From the NCBI GenBank assembly GCA_900314355.1, contig OMUY01000005.1, positions 1-64,000 of the forward strand: a DNA stretch of 64,000 nt, in the 5' to 3' direction. The translations under genes and the position numbers were made by a program. Below the pieces are notes generated by a model, which saw only the letters and a list, made by a program, of their open reading frames with translations, was not told the DNA's origin and searched no databases. This document shows positions 37,484 to 48,456 of this stretch, piece by piece. The DNA is from an uncultured Eubacteriales bacterium (GTDB taxonomy: Bacteria > Bacillota > Clostridia > Oscillospirales > Acutalibacteraceae). Positions within the stretch are counted from its first letter, which is position 1. The number at the start of each line of letters is the position of its first letter.

Positions 37484-38326
37484 TTATCCTCTCGTAAGTT
37501 TTCTGAGGAACTTTACGGCTTCGCCGATGTCTTTTTCGGGATCATCGCCAACTTCTCTTTCGATAGTCAGATATCCTCTGTATCCTATGTCCTCGAGGGC
37601 GGCGAGATATTTCGGGAAATCGACATTTCCCTCTCCCAAAGGAACTTCCTTGAATGACGGCGACTCGACTATTACTTTTTTAAGACCGTAGACAATCTCG
37701 GGATCCAAATCATACAGCTTAACTCCGTCCTTCGCATGGGTGTGGACGATGTAATCTTTCAGATTATATACAGCCTGAACCGGGTCGTCACCCGTTACCA
37801 TTACGAGATTTGCCGGGTCAAGATTTACGCTTACGCCTTTTGAGCCGAGAGAGTCGAGAAAACCTTTAAGGGTTGCGGATTTTTCGGGGCCTGTCTCTAC
37901 GGCGAAACGGCAGCCGAGACTGTCGGCGTGCTGGGCAAGCTTGAAACAAGCGTCCTGCATTACGGAATATCTAGGATTATTCTTATCCTCCGGAACAACT
38001 CCTATATGAGTCGTAACTATTTTTACGCCCATCTCGTAAGCCATATCCATTATAGCTTTTGATTTTTCAACCTTTGTGGGATTTGCGTCTTTATCGCAGA
38101 ATCCTCCTCCGAGGTCTCCGCAGAAAGCGGATATTTCAAGACCGGAATCTTTTACTAATCTGACGAAATTTTTTCTGTCATCTTTCGTCATATTTTCGGG
38201 AGACATTCTTCCCCTTGACGCATAGACCTGAATGCCGTCGGCTCCGAGTCTTGCAGCCTTTTCGACAGCCTCTTTTAAATCGCATCTGAAAGAATCTATC
38301 ATCACTCCGACGGGAAAATCGTACAT
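37484..38326 (-). CDS. TIM-barrel sugar phosphate isomerase/epimerase, second copy
   Basis: A 280-residue protein of the AP_endonuc_2 family. [16 protein letters not shown] (metal Glu), [10 protein letters not shown] (Asp), VHTHAKD (His) and YLTIEREVG (Glu) supply the expected metal-binding set. GAGGA directly touches the upstream ATG at 38335 but is correctly spaced for the ATG at 38326, which is chosen. It lacks close similarity to the epimerase at 32600 outside these sites. argH follows closely. Confidence 0.87.
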   Translation of the reverse strand: MYDFPVGVMIDSFRCDLKEAVEKAARLGADGIQVYASRGRMSPENMTKDDRKNFVRLVKDSGLEISAFCGDLGGGFCDKDANPTKVEKSKAIMDMAYEMGVKIVTTHIGVVPEDKNNPRYSVMQDACFKLAQHADSLGCRFAVETGPEKSATLKGFLDSLGSKGVSVNLDPANLVMVTGDDPVQAVYNLKDYIVHTHAKDGVKLYDLDPEIVYGLKKVIVESPSFKEVPLGEGNVDFPKYLAALEDIGYRGYLTIEREVGDDPEKDIGEAVKFLRKLTRG

Positions 38327-38443
38327 ATCAATCATTCCTCCGAAAAAAAGATTTGAAAATTATTTTCTGTATATTTGACAGGTAAATTATATATTGAACA
38401 GACAGTTTTTGCAAGACGCAACTTTTTTTTATAATAAAAAAAC

Positions 38444-38470
38444 CAGCCCCGTAAAATAAAAACGGGGCTG
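38444..38470 (-). terminator. Terminator of guaB
   Basis: CAGCCCCGT pairs perfectly with ACGGGGCTG around a 9-nt loop, then a T run on the minus strand, 18 nt past the stop. Confidence 0.92.
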
Positions 38471-38487
38471 TCTGTTGTGCAAAAAAT

Positions 38488-39978
<1,491 letters not shown>

Positions 39979-40001
39979 CTACCTCCAAATATATTTGATT
40001 G

Positions 40002-40030
40002 ATTATACTACGAACTGAAAATAAAATCAA
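40002..40030 (-). promoter_or_regulatory. guaB promoter
   Basis: TTGATT and TATAAT are exactly 17 nt apart on the minus strand, about 30 nt before the TTG start. Confidence 0.7.
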
Positions 40031-40109
40031 CATGTAATTAATAAATCCGCTCCGTACAAAATTCGCAATTTAAGTCGTCTGTAATCGGAAAAAAATTATA
40101 AAATTACGG

Positions 40110-40163
40110 TTGACATTTTAGTTAGCATATACTAACATAATATCAAAAATTAGTTGTTGCTAA
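40110..40163 (+). promoter_or_regulatory. Promoter with two iron-type operators
   Basis: TTGACA (40110-40115) and TAACAT (40133-40138) are 17 nt apart. GTTAG-N6-CTAAC (40121-40136) covers the spacer and -10. A second dyad, TTAG-N6-CTAA (40150-40163), lies just after the start point. The same dyad sits at the same place in the feoB promoter and fills the feoA promoter spacer, so a DtxR/MntR- or Fur-like metal repressor probably controls all three. Confidence 0.75.
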
Positions 40164-40182
40164 CTTAAAACGGAGGGCGCAT

Positions 40183-40233
40183 ATGTCTGAAAGACTGTTG
40201 GTTTTATTCGGACCATCAACCTCCGAAACCTGA
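40183..40233 (+). CDS. 16-residue ORF in an iron-type regulated small transcript
   Basis: ATG to TGA codes for MSERLLVLFGPSTSET. A strong GGAGG (40172-40176) lies 6 nt before the ATG. The ORF sits in its own unit of promoter, operators and terminator and has no gene after it on this strand, so it is not a leader peptide for another gene. The transcript would be about 120 nt. It also holds CCTCCG (40220-40225), complementary to its own CGGAGG and to Shine-Dalgarno sites in general, as seen in small RNAs such as B. subtilis FsrA. It could be a small RNA, a microprotein or both. No known family is recognised. Confidence 0.5.
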   Translation: MSERLLVLFGPSTSET

Positions 40234-40263
40234 AAAAATCTCCTTGAAAAAGGAGATTTTTTT
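40234..40263. terminator. Terminator shared by the small transcript and recO
   Basis: A perfect 10-bp stem (AAAAATCTCC / GGAGATTTTT, loop 40244-40251) is followed by Ts on both strands. It begins directly after the TGA of the 16-residue ORF and lies 28 nt past the recO stop. Confidence 0.9.
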
Positions 40264-40290
40264 CATGTCTTTTAAAAATACGGGTATTTT

Positions 40291-41022
40291 TTATAAAGAA
40301 TTATAAAACCTGAGCGTCCGAAAATTTTTTTCGGAACGGTTCAAAAGATATTTTTCCGTCGTATTATTAAGTATTGACAGATTTTCATCCGATAATTTCA
40401 ATGAAAATATCATATTTAAATCAGCGTAGCAAATCTGTCTCATTGCCGAAATTACGTTCAAAGGCAGATCGAGGCTGTGATTATCGGCGCAGTCGGAACA
40501 GAGAAGAATACCTGTCAGAGGATCAAAATTCATGACGGGCGTCTCGAACTTTCCGCATTTCGCACACGCCACAAGCCCGGGCATATACCCTATATCGGAC
40601 ATGAGCCGCATTTCATAAACAGGTTTGACCGTCTCCGGTTTTTTAAGTTTTTTTGAAAGAAAATAAAGAGAGTTAAGATGAAGCCTTAATATATCGTCCG
40701 TCTCAACAGACTCGGGTATCATCGAGACTGCAAGATCCGAAAAATACTGCGCGAGGGCAAGATTTTTGAGGTCTTCGGTAAGTCCGAAAAATGTCTCTTT
40801 TACCTCGGATTCCGTGACTTTCAGCGCAGTCTTTCCCTCGTAAAAAGTGAAATTTGAATAACAGAAAAGATTTGTGGAAGAATGAAGTTTGTTTTTGGGT
40901 CTGTTAGCCGATTTGGCAAACGCTTTTATTACTCCTCTACCGCGTGACAAAATATAGAGGAGTCGGTCGGACTCCCCCGTTTTTGTTATTTTAATCACTA
41001 CGCCGTCGGTTGTAAAACTCAT
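40291..41022 (-). CDS. recO: DNA repair protein RecO
   Basis: A 243-residue recombination mediator that loads RecA with RecR. The N-terminal OB fold starts FTTDGVVIKITKTGESDRLLY. A zinc site is visible as CAKC and CSDC (about residues 158-180). It follows era by 23 nt in the phoH-ybeY-era-recO order typical of Firmicutes. Confidence 0.93.
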   Translation of the reverse strand: MSFTTDGVVIKITKTGESDRLLYILSRGRGVIKAFAKSANRPKNKLHSSTNLFCYSNFTFYEGKTALKVTESEVKETFFGLTEDLKNLALAQYFSDLAVSMIPESVETDDILRLHLNSLYFLSKKLKKPETVKPVYEMRLMSDIGYMPGLVACAKCGKFETPVMNFDPLTGILLCSDCADNHSLDLPLNVISAMRQICYADLNMIFSLKLSDENLSILNNTTEKYLLNRSEKNFRTLRFYNSL

Positions 41023-41045
41023 CTGATAAAAATTTTTGAATAAAT

Positions 41046-42035
41046 TTATTTTACTTCAAGTCCGAAATTTCTGATAAGACCTGCTTTGTTCCTCCATCCT
41101 TCCTTCACCTTTACCCATGTGTGAAGGCTTACCTTGCAGCCGAAGAATTTTTCCATGTCTTTTCTTGCGAGAGTCGATATTTTTTTGAGCATTGCACCGT
41201 TTTTGCCGATTATTATAGCTTTATGAGAATCTTTTTCGCAATAGACAACAGCGTCAATATCGAGAATATCTTTTTCTTTCCTCTCGGAAAAGCGTTCTAT
41301 TTCAACTGCCGTTCCGTGGGGGACCTCCTTGTCGAGGCAGTCGAGAAGTTTTTCCCTGACAATCTCCGAAGCTATGACTTTTTCCGGCTGATCCGTCAAA
41401 GTGTCGTCGGGGAAAAAGTGAGCCGACGGGAAAGAAAGCTTCATTAGTTCTTCCTCAAGCTCCGCCATGTTAGTTCCTTTTTTTGCGGATATCGGAACTA
41501 CCGCCTTGAAATCATACAGTTCGGAAAATTTTTGTATTCTTTCGAGCAGCTTTGACTTGTCTTCGAGAAGATCTATTTTATTTATAGCGAGAATAGCAGG
41601 AATATGCTCTTTTTTGAATTTTTCAATCAACTCAATCTCGCCTTTTTTAATCTCGCCCTGAGCCTCTGTGACGAGAAGACAATCGTCGACGTCGCCGACA
41701 GATAAATTAACAGCTTTTATCATATTTTCGCCGAGCATGTTTTTAGGCTTGTGGTAGCCGGGAGTGTCGGTAAAGACAAGCTGAATATTTCCCTTTGTCA
41801 AAACGCCCATTATCCTTGACCTCGTAGTCTGGGGCTTTGGAGATACTATGGCGATTTTTTCGCCGATAAGCTTATTTAATACAGTTGATTTGCCGGCGTT
41901 GGGACAACCGACAATGGCTATAAAAGCCGTCTTTGATTCCCCTTCGGGATTTTTTTCACAGACGATCCGCCCGTTATTCTGTTCTACGGTCTCTGTATCC
42001 GGTTCTCTGCCGTTCATATCAGTATTCGTAGGCAT
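41046..42035 (-). CDS. era: GTPase Era
   Basis: A 329-residue GTPase that binds 16S rRNA and helps 30S assembly. G1 is GCPNAGKS, G3 DTPGYH, G4 NKID. The KH domain follows with the IIGKNGAMLKKI motif. The N-terminus is about 35 residues longer than usual and acidic. The frame overlaps ybeY by 17 nt; a second ATG at 42017 lies one base after the ybeY stop and may be the true start. Confidence 0.95.
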   Translation of the reverse strand: MPTNTDMNGREPDTETVEQNNGRIVCEKNPEGESKTAFIAIVGCPNAGKSTVLNKLIGEKIAIVSPKPQTTRSRIMGVLTKGNIQLVFTDTPGYHKPKNMLGENMIKAVNLSVGDVDDCLLVTEAQGEIKKGEIELIEKFKKEHIPAILAINKIDLLEDKSKLLERIQKFSELYDFKAVVPISAKKGTNMAELEEELMKLSFPSAHFFPDDTLTDQPEKVIASEIVREKLLDCLDKEVPHGTAVEIERFSERKEKDILDIDAVVYCEKDSHKAIIIGKNGAMLKKISTLARKDMEKFFGCKVSLHTWVKVKEGWRNKAGLIRNFGLEVK

Positions 42036-42516
42036 TAGATCTGGGGAGTCCTATTTCGGAGAGAACGAGATCTTCTTTTTCTCTCATTTTTTCGGCTTCA
42101 ATGCCGCCGTTTACATGGTCGTAGCCGAGGAGATGGAGCATTGAATGAATTGTTAGAAAAGCTATCTCGGACTGGAACGGGTGATTGTATTCCCTCGCCT
42201 GTCTGTCAGCAGTCTCGCATGATATTACTATATCTCCGAGAACTTTGGCGCCTGTGTCAAGGTTTACATCGTACTGCCCGTCTACTCCCTGAGGGAATGA
42301 AAGAACATCTGTCGCCTTGTCTATATTTCTGTACTTCCTGTTGTACTCCCTTATTTCGTCATCGTCTACAAAGGTGACGCTGATTTCAACGCTGCCTTCA
42401 AATTTTTCAAGCTGCAAAACAGCGTTGCAGCAGCGCCTGACGAGCATCCTTGTGCCTGTCGGGATTTTTATTTTTTTCTGATTGTCGGTGATTATCACCT
42501 TTATTTTGTCTTTCAT
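42019..42516 (-). CDS. ybeY: Endoribonuclease YbeY
   Basis: A 165-residue metal-dependent RNase needed for 16S 3'-end maturation. The zinc motif HSMLHLLGYDH (HxxxHxxGxxH) is complete near residues 128-138. It lies 53 nt after phoH and overlaps era. Confidence 0.95.
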   Translation of the reverse strand: MKDKIKVIITDNQKKIKIPTGTRMLVRRCCNAVLQLEKFEGSVEISVTFVDDDEIREYNRKYRNIDKATDVLSFPQGVDGQYDVNLDTGAKVLGDIVISCETADRQAREYNHPFQSEIAFLTIHSMLHLLGYDHVNGGIEAEKMREKEDLVLSEIGLPRSNAYEY

Positions 42517-42569
42517 TTTTTCTCCTCGTATCTATTTGACATTAAAAAATTTATTGGGCGAAAAGATAT

Positions 42570-43544
42570 TCAACTTTTTTTTCTTTCCTGCTTCGCTTTG
42601 TCGTTTTTTTCATAAGCTCTGATTATATCCATAACAAGCTTATGTCTTACAACGTCATGCTCCGTAAATTTTACCACGGCTATCGAGTCAACGTTTTTCA
42701 GTATTCTCGAAGCCTCCACAAGACCCGACACATGACCCGAAGGCAGGTCTATCTGAGTCACGTCTCCGGTCACAACCATCTTAGAGTTCATCCCAAGCCT
42801 TGTGAGAAACATTTTCATCTGTTCTCTCGTTGTGTTCTGAGCCTCGTCAAGTATTATAAAACTGTCGTCGAGCGTTCTGCCCCTCATATAGGCAAGAGGC
42901 GCCACCTCGATAACGCCTTTTTCATGAAAGTTCTGAAAATTCTCGGCTCCGAGCGTATCAAACAGGGCGTCGTAAAGCGGTCTAAGATAAGGGTCGATTT
43001 TCTGCTGAAGATCGCCGGGAAGAAATCCGAGCTTTTCGCCGGCTTCGACGGCGGGTCTCGTGAGAATTATTCTGTTTACTTCCTTCGCTTTGAAAGCTTT
43101 TACAGCCATCGCGACGGCAAGATATGTCTTTCCGGTTCCCGCCGGACCTATGCCGAATGTTATCGTGTTTTCCGCAATAGCGTCCACATATTTTTTCTGC
43201 CCGAGCGTTTTAGGTTTTACCGGTCTGCCCTTTGTCGTTATGCAGATGACGCTGCCCATAAGTCCCGAAAGTTTATCTGAATCGCCGTCTTTAACGAGAG
43301 AAATGACGTAATCGACTTTTTGGCTGTCGAGCTGTTCGCCCTTGTTAATAATTGTCAGAAGTCCCTCGCACGCTCTTAAAGCCAAAAGGACGTCCGCCTG
43401 CGCTCCCGAAATTTTCATCTCGGAGCCTCTTGTGACAATCGTCACAGAAAAAGCGTTTTCAACTTCCTTAATGTTCTCGTCGAAACTTCCGAAAAGAGAA
43501 ATCGCGCTTTCCATTCTCTCAATATTAAGCGTCTGTTCGTACAT
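42570..43544 (-). CDS. PhoH-family ATPase
   Basis: A 324-residue PhoH (YbeZ/PhoL-like) protein. Walker A is GPAGTGKT (around residue 137), Walker B FIILDEAQN, with a KH-like N-terminal segment (VTIVTRGSEMKISGAQADVLLAL type pattern). It pairs with YbeY functionally in other bacteria and heads this operon. Confidence 0.94.
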   Translation of the reverse strand: MYEQTLNIERMESAISLFGSFDENIKEVENAFSVTIVTRGSEMKISGAQADVLLALRACEGLLTIINKGEQLDSQKVDYVISLVKDGDSDKLSGLMGSVICITTKGRPVKPKTLGQKKYVDAIAENTITFGIGPAGTGKTYLAVAMAVKAFKAKEVNRIILTRPAVEAGEKLGFLPGDLQQKIDPYLRPLYDALFDTLGAENFQNFHEKGVIEVAPLAYMRGRTLDDSFIILDEAQNTTREQMKMFLTRLGMNSKMVVTGDVTQIDLPSGHVSGLVEASRILKNVDSIAVVKFTEHDVVRHKLVMDIIRAYEKNDKAKQERKKS

Positions 43545-43728
43545 TCGGCATTCATCATCTCACTTTATTTAATTATATATTTTTTTTCAGGGTAATTCAA
43601 TAGCTAATTTTAGAAATGATAGATAAATTTCAACTTTATTATTGTATAAATTGTATAAATTTCAGATTTAATTTTTAATTAAACAATCAGTCAATAAAAT
43701 ACTTTAAAAAATAAAGGATAAAATCAAT

Positions 43729-43754
43729 GGCGGTTGGGAATTGTCTCAGCCGCC
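43729..43754 (-). terminator. Terminator of the subtilase gene
   Basis: GGCGGTTGGGA pairs with TCTCAGCCGCC (11 bp, two G-U) around a 4-nt loop. The minus-strand tail ATTGATTTTAT is a moderate U tract. Confidence 0.65.
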
Positions 43755-43774
43755 GTTTATGCTGTTATTTGTTT

Positions 43775-45550
43775 TTATTTATTCTCCGCAGCCGCGGCAA
43801 CAGCGCTGCCGATATTCAAAAACGGATAAATTCTGCCTTGGTCTTTTCCCGTAACGCCTACAGCAGTCTTTGAGTTGCTGATCAGAGCGGTCTTGATTTC
43901 AGATGACGTCATCTCGGGGTGAAGCGACCAGAGGTAAGCTGCGGCGCCCGCCACAATCGGCGACGACATTGACGTGCCGTCGGACGTCTGATAACCGTTG
44001 TTGTTCACCGTTGAAAGAATACCTACTCCGGGCGCGGCAATATCTACGCAGTCGCCGTAATTCGAGAAATCGGCAAGTTTGTAATTTCCGCTTTCGTCCT
44101 TTTTATTTTCCGCTGCGGCTACTATCATAATTTTCGATTTGACAGTTTCGTATGTAATTCCTTTTTCCGCGAGAACTTTTCTCGTCTGTTCCGGAAGAGA
44201 ATTGAACAGATTTTCATTTATGCCGGCAAAAAAGCATGTGAGAGACGCGTCATATCCGGGACCCGCATTATCGTAGCCGTTGCCGGCCGCCTGTGTAATT
44301 ATAAAGTCTTTTCCTGCCATAATCATCTGCGCTATCTCAACGATATATCCGACTGCAGATCTTTCAGACTGGAGCTTCATTGAATCGAGATACGCAGCGT
44401 AAGTTCCCTGGCTTTCGATAGCATAAAGAATTGCCGTGCGGTGAGTCTTGTAATAAAGATATTCGTCGCCTGTAAGATCGCTCAAAAGTTTTTCAAGAAG
44501 AGTTCCGGCGTAATTTTTATAAATAGTGGCGGCGTAAACTTCCTCCGAATATACGGTTGCGCCGAGAGATAGGTTTATCACCTTGCAGTTGTCGTCCACC
44601 AAAGTCTTTATTCCTTCGGAAAGATTGAAGTTGTTCGCGCCGGACGTCATATCTATCGCTTCTATTTTCGCTTTGTCCGCGACGCCTCTTATTCCGACGT
44701 TGTTGTTATTCGCGCCGATTAATCCGGCGACATGAGTTCCGTGCGAAAAATCGGGATAACCTTCAAAAGAATCGACTGTTACCGTTTTGAAATCTGCCGG
44801 AAATTCAAATTTATCTTTTAGATCTTCGTGAGACGTGTAAAATCCGTCGTCTATAACGCCTACTTTTATATCTGACGCTTTGTCGTCCGACTGCCACGCC
44901 GTGTAAGCTCCGACAGACTCCGCCCACCAGTCGTTTCCGCCGGGATTTGCTTCATCGCCTTTGTCTGTCTCCCCTGACCACGGATTTTCATCCGCTTCGG
45001 TTTCATAAGTCATGGGAAGGTCGTAAGTCGCGTACATAACATCGGAATCGGAATAAAGGGAATTGATTATATTGTTGAGGTCGGCGAAATCTTTAGCGTC
45101 GACTTTTACCTGAAGCATATTAACTGTTCCTGATATGTCGCCTACTATTTTTCCGCCTGCGGCAGACGCGATTTTATCGTTATTTTCCGAAGAAAGATCC
45201 GAATAAGTGTAGACGTCGATAAGATTTTTTGTAAACATGGTGTTTGTCTTCTCATCGTAATCTATCTCGGTATCCTCGGGGAAATATATATAATCGCCGT
45301 TTGAATATTTTTCTGTTTTTTCTTCGTCGGTTTTCTCCTTTTTGCCGGTGTTGTCTTTGCCGGCGCCGAAAAGCTTTTTGAAAAAATTCAAAATCTTTTC
45401 AAAAAATTCTCTTATCTGCGACAAAATCGACGCAATGCCGTTTGTCGCCTGAGTTTCTGCTTTAACGCCGTTTCCTGCCGCAAAAGACATCAGCGGAACA
45501 GCGGAAAATACGAGCAGCACCGCGAGGAAAACGCTTAAAAATTTTTTCAT
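43775..45550 (-). CDS. Secreted subtilisin-like serine protease (S8)
   Basis: A 591-residue exoprotease. The signal peptide covers 1-25. The catalytic triad is D234 (VGVIDDG), H270 (SHGTHVAG) and S527 (GTSMSS). Residues 43-66 are a striking Phe/Lys amphipathic helix (FFEKILNFFKKLFG), then a charged spacer and a propeptide-like domain (about 100-180, ending with VMYATYDLPM). An insertion of roughly 90 residues (about 335-425) separates the His and Ser blocks more than usual. There is no LPxTG, dockerin or S-layer motif, so it is either free or held by the N-terminal helix. It stands alone. Confidence 0.93.
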   Translation of the reverse strand: MKKFLSVFLAVLLVFSAVPLMSFAAGNGVKAETQATNGIASILSQIREFFEKILNFFKKLFGAGKDNTGKKEKTDEEKTEKYSNGDYIYFPEDTEIDYDEKTNTMFTKNLIDVYTYSDLSSENNDKIASAAGGKIVGDISGTVNMLQVKVDAKDFADLNNIINSLYSDSDVMYATYDLPMTYETEADENPWSGETDKGDEANPGGNDWWAESVGAYTAWQSDDKASDIKVGVIDDGFYTSHEDLKDKFEFPADFKTVTVDSFEGYPDFSHGTHVAGLIGANNNNVGIRGVADKAKIEAIDMTSGANNFNLSEGIKTLVDDNCKVINLSLGATVYSEEVYAATIYKNYAGTLLEKLLSDLTGDEYLYYKTHRTAILYAIESQGTYAAYLDSMKLQSERSAVGYIVEIAQMIMAGKDFIITQAAGNGYDNAGPGYDASLTCFFAGINENLFNSLPEQTRKVLAEKGITYETVKSKIMIVAAAENKKDESGNYKLADFSNYGDCVDIAAPGVGILSTVNNNGYQTSDGTSMSSPIVAGAAAYLWSLHPEMTSSEIKTALISNSKTAVGVTGKDQGRIYPFLNIGSAVAAAAENK

Positions 45551-45750
45551 GATGAAATCCTCCGCATCATTTGAATTTATAATTTTTCTTCTATTGAAAT
45601 TATAATATTATATTATTATAGCGATATTAACAAATTGTGAACTATTGATTAAATAATCGGATTATTAAGAAAAAATAAACATATTTTTGTTTATATTAGT
45701 AAACAAAGCATAATATTTTCTTTAAAAAAATATGATTATTATCTAAAAAA

Positions 45751-45776
45751 TAAAGCCGAATACAAATCCGGCTTTA
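45751..45776 (-). terminator. Terminator of der
   Basis: TAAAGCCG pairs with CGGCTTTA around a 10-nt loop, then TATTTTTT on the minus strand, directly after the der stop. Confidence 0.82.
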
Positions 45777-45780
45777 ATTT

Positions 45781-47109
45781 TCATCTTGAATTTTCGTTTC
45801 TCTCCCTGACGACGTATTTTGTCGGAGTGCCTTCAAGACCGAACACGCCTCTTATCGAATTGTCAATATACCTCTGATAAGAATAATGAAAAAGATCTTT
45901 GGAGTTTACGAAAACCACAAATGTCGGCGGTCTCGTGGACGCCTGTGTTATGTAGTAGATTTTCAGTCTTTTTCCTTTGTCGGTCGGCGGTTGAACTCTC
46001 TCCTCGGCGTCTGCCAAAATATCGTTTAATTTGCCTGTCTGTATTCTCATGGAATTTTGTCCGTCGACGAAATTAATAAGGTCCAAAAGCCGTCCTACAC
46101 GCTGACCTGTCTTGGCGGAGATGAAAATTATGGGAGCGTAGGACATAAAAGAAAGGTCGTTCATTAGCTCTTTTCTCATGACGTCCATCGTTTTACCCGT
46201 CTTTTCGACTATATCCCATTTATTTACGGCTATTATGCACGCTTTTCCTGCATTATGTGCAAGGCCCGCAACCTTTGAATCCTGCTCCGTAAAGCCTTCG
46301 GAGCCGTCTATCATTATTACGCAGACAGTCGCCCTCTCTATCGCGAGCTGAGCTCTTAAAACCGAATACCTCTCAATATTATCCTCGACTTTGGATTGTC
46401 TTCTGAGTCCGGCCGTGTCGATGAAAACATACTTGCCGTGCTTGTTTTCCACAACAGAGTCGGTGGCGTCCCTCGTAGTACCGGGAATATCGGATACAAT
46501 AGCTCTTTCCTCGCCGCAAAGATTGTTTATCAAGCTCGATTTTCCGGCGTTGGGCTTGCCGATGACCGCGACCTTAATTGCGTCGTCTTCCTCTTTTTCG
46601 TCGAATTTATCTGAAATAAATTCGTATACCCTGTCGAGCAAATCTCCGGTGCCAAGACCGTGAATTGACGATACGGGGTAGGGGTCGCCAAGGCCCAAAT
46701 TGTAAAACTCGTACACCTCCGCAGGTGTTTCTCCGGTAAAATCGCACTTATTTACCGCCAGAACTACCGGCTTTCCGCTTTTAAGAAGCATTGACGCTAT
46801 TTCGCTGTCGGTGGAAACGACGCCCGTTCTCAAATCGGTGACGAATATTATGCAGTCGGACGTATCGATTGCTATCTGCGCCTGCGCTCTCATTCTCGAA
46901 AGGATGATATCGTCCGTTTTCGGCTCAATTCCTCCTGTATCGACGAGGAGAAAAGACTTGTTTCTCCACTCGCATTCGCCGTAAATTCTGTCCCTCGTGA
47001 CGCCCGGCGTGTCTTCGACTATCGCAAGCCTCTGACCGCACAGTTTATTGAAAAGAGACGACTTGCCGACGTTCGGTCTGCCGACTATGGCAACTATTGG
47101 CTGTGACAT
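45781..47109 (-). CDS. der: GTPase Der (EngA)
   Basis: A 442-residue protein with two GTPase domains in tandem, the hallmark of Der: first G1 GRPNVGKS (10-17), second GKPNAGKS (about 184-191). Each has its own DTGG or DTAG and NKxD. The KH-like C-terminal domain ends with YVVRERN. Needed for 50S assembly. It follows the DUF512 gene by 18 nt. Confidence 0.97.
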   Translation of the reverse strand: MSQPIVAIVGRPNVGKSSLFNKLCGQRLAIVEDTPGVTRDRIYGECEWRNKSFLLVDTGGIEPKTDDIILSRMRAQAQIAIDTSDCIIFVTDLRTGVVSTDSEIASMLLKSGKPVVLAVNKCDFTGETPAEVYEFYNLGLGDPYPVSSIHGLGTGDLLDRVYEFISDKFDEKEEDDAIKVAVIGKPNAGKSSLINNLCGEERAIVSDIPGTTRDATDSVVENKHGKYVFIDTAGLRRQSKVEDNIERYSVLRAQLAIERATVCVIMIDGSEGFTEQDSKVAGLAHNAGKACIIAVNKWDIVEKTGKTMDVMRKELMNDLSFMSYAPIIFISAKTGQRVGRLLDLINFVDGQNSMRIQTGKLNDILADAEERVQPPTDKGKRLKIYYITQASTRPPTFVVFVNSKDLFHYSYQRYIDNSIRGVFGLEGTPTKYVVRERNENSR

Positions 47110-47127
47110 TTTTCTCCTCCGTTAATT

Positions 47128-48456
47128 TTATCCGTTTTGGCTCAATCCGGCGACGGCTTTAAAAAGTTCTTTGCCGCCCGGTTTATCGACTGTTATTTTA
47201 TGATTTAACCTTTTTTCCAATTCTTCGAGAGAAACTGAATCGAGGAATATTTTCTCATCTTCGCTTTTAAGCATTACATCAGGTATAACTACTCTGTCGT
47301 AAGACGAGACGTCTCCTGCCTGATTTATAATATCCGAAGCGGTGACAAGTCCGGCTACCGTAACTTCATGTCCGAAAAAATCATTGACTACGGTAAGAAC
47401 ATCCACTTTCAGACCGCTGACTTTATTACCCGCATATTTCGCAAGTTCATTCATAAGCTCCGACGCCGCGACGCCTGTAATAATAAGCGCGCTTTCATTT
47501 TCAAGACTTGATTTTTCGGAAAACGCGTCGCAGGCTTTTTTAAATTCGTATTTAGTAAGCTGCCACATCCCGACGCCGTTGTCAAGCTGGTCAAAATTTC
47601 CGTAATATTCGATATTCGGAAACGGATGCTCCGCTTTCAGGAAAAATTCGTCTGACGCATTTGCAAAATATCTCCCGTAATCGCCGAAATATTTTTCATT
47701 GAAGCGGTCTGAAATTTTAATGACATTTTCGGCCTCTTTTTTAGTGTAGGGATGAATATCGAAAAGCCCCTCCCTGTATGATGTGAGACCTACCGGAACA
47801 AGCGCACACGACAAAATCGAATCGCCGTATTTTCTCAGTTTTTCAAGCGAACTTACAAGCTCTTCCCCGTCGTTTATTCCGGGGCAGAGGACGAACTGAA
47901 CATTCATTTTTATTCCGCCCTCGTAAAGCTTGTCAATGTATTTCAGACTGTCGCCTGCGAATCTGTTGCCGAGCATTTTCACTCTAAGCTCCGGATTCAT
48001 AGTCTGTATTGAGATGTTAATAGGCTCTATTTTCATCTCGATAATTCTGTTTACGTCATCATCCGTGAAATTTGTAAGCGTAACATAATTGCCGAAAAGA
48101 AAACAAAGTCTGTAATCGTCATCTTTAAAATACAGAGTATTTCTTTCTCCTTTAGGCATTTGATCGACAAAGCAGAAAATACATTTGTTGCGGCATGTCT
48201 TTACTTTGTCCATAAGGTATGTTTCAAAATTCAGACCGAGGATATCGGGATTTCCCTCCGATTTAACGAGGAATGAAATTTCTTTCCCTTGGGGAGTTTT
48301 AAAGACGCAGTGAAGCCTTTTTGCCGCGCCGTAAAATCTGTAATCGAGAACGTCGTTAATGCTGCGGCCGTTAATGCTTTCAAGTCTGCAGCCGCCGAAA
48401 ACTCCGTGAATGCAAGAAACGGAGTCCTTATTTACAGATTTTATCAAAACGCTCAT
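47128..48456 (-). CDS. DUF512 radical SAM protein with N-terminal PDZ-like domain
   Basis: A 442-residue protein of the DUF512/TIGR03279 type. The iron-sulfur motif is CRNKCIFCF (C-x3-C-x2-C, about residues 91-98). A PDZ-like N-terminal domain (GVFGGCRLESINGRSINDVL) comes before it and the DUF512 region follows with VAASELMNEL. The gene is usually next to der in Clostridia, as here, but its reaction is not known. It is in one unit with der. Confidence 0.9.
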   Translation of the reverse strand: MSVLIKSVNKDSVSCIHGVFGGCRLESINGRSINDVLDYRFYGAAKRLHCVFKTPQGKEISFLVKSEGNPDILGLNFETYLMDKVKTCRNKCIFCFVDQMPKGERNTLYFKDDDYRLCFLFGNYVTLTNFTDDDVNRIIEMKIEPINISIQTMNPELRVKMLGNRFAGDSLKYIDKLYEGGIKMNVQFVLCPGINDGEELVSSLEKLRKYGDSILSCALVPVGLTSYREGLFDIHPYTKKEAENVIKISDRFNEKYFGDYGRYFANASDEFFLKAEHPFPNIEYYGNFDQLDNGVGMWQLTKYEFKKACDAFSEKSSLENESALIITGVAASELMNELAKYAGNKVSGLKVDVLTVVNDFFGHEVTVAGLVTASDIINQAGDVSSYDRVVIPDVMLKSEDEKIFLDSVSLEELEKRLNHKITVDKPGGKELFKAVAGLSQNG

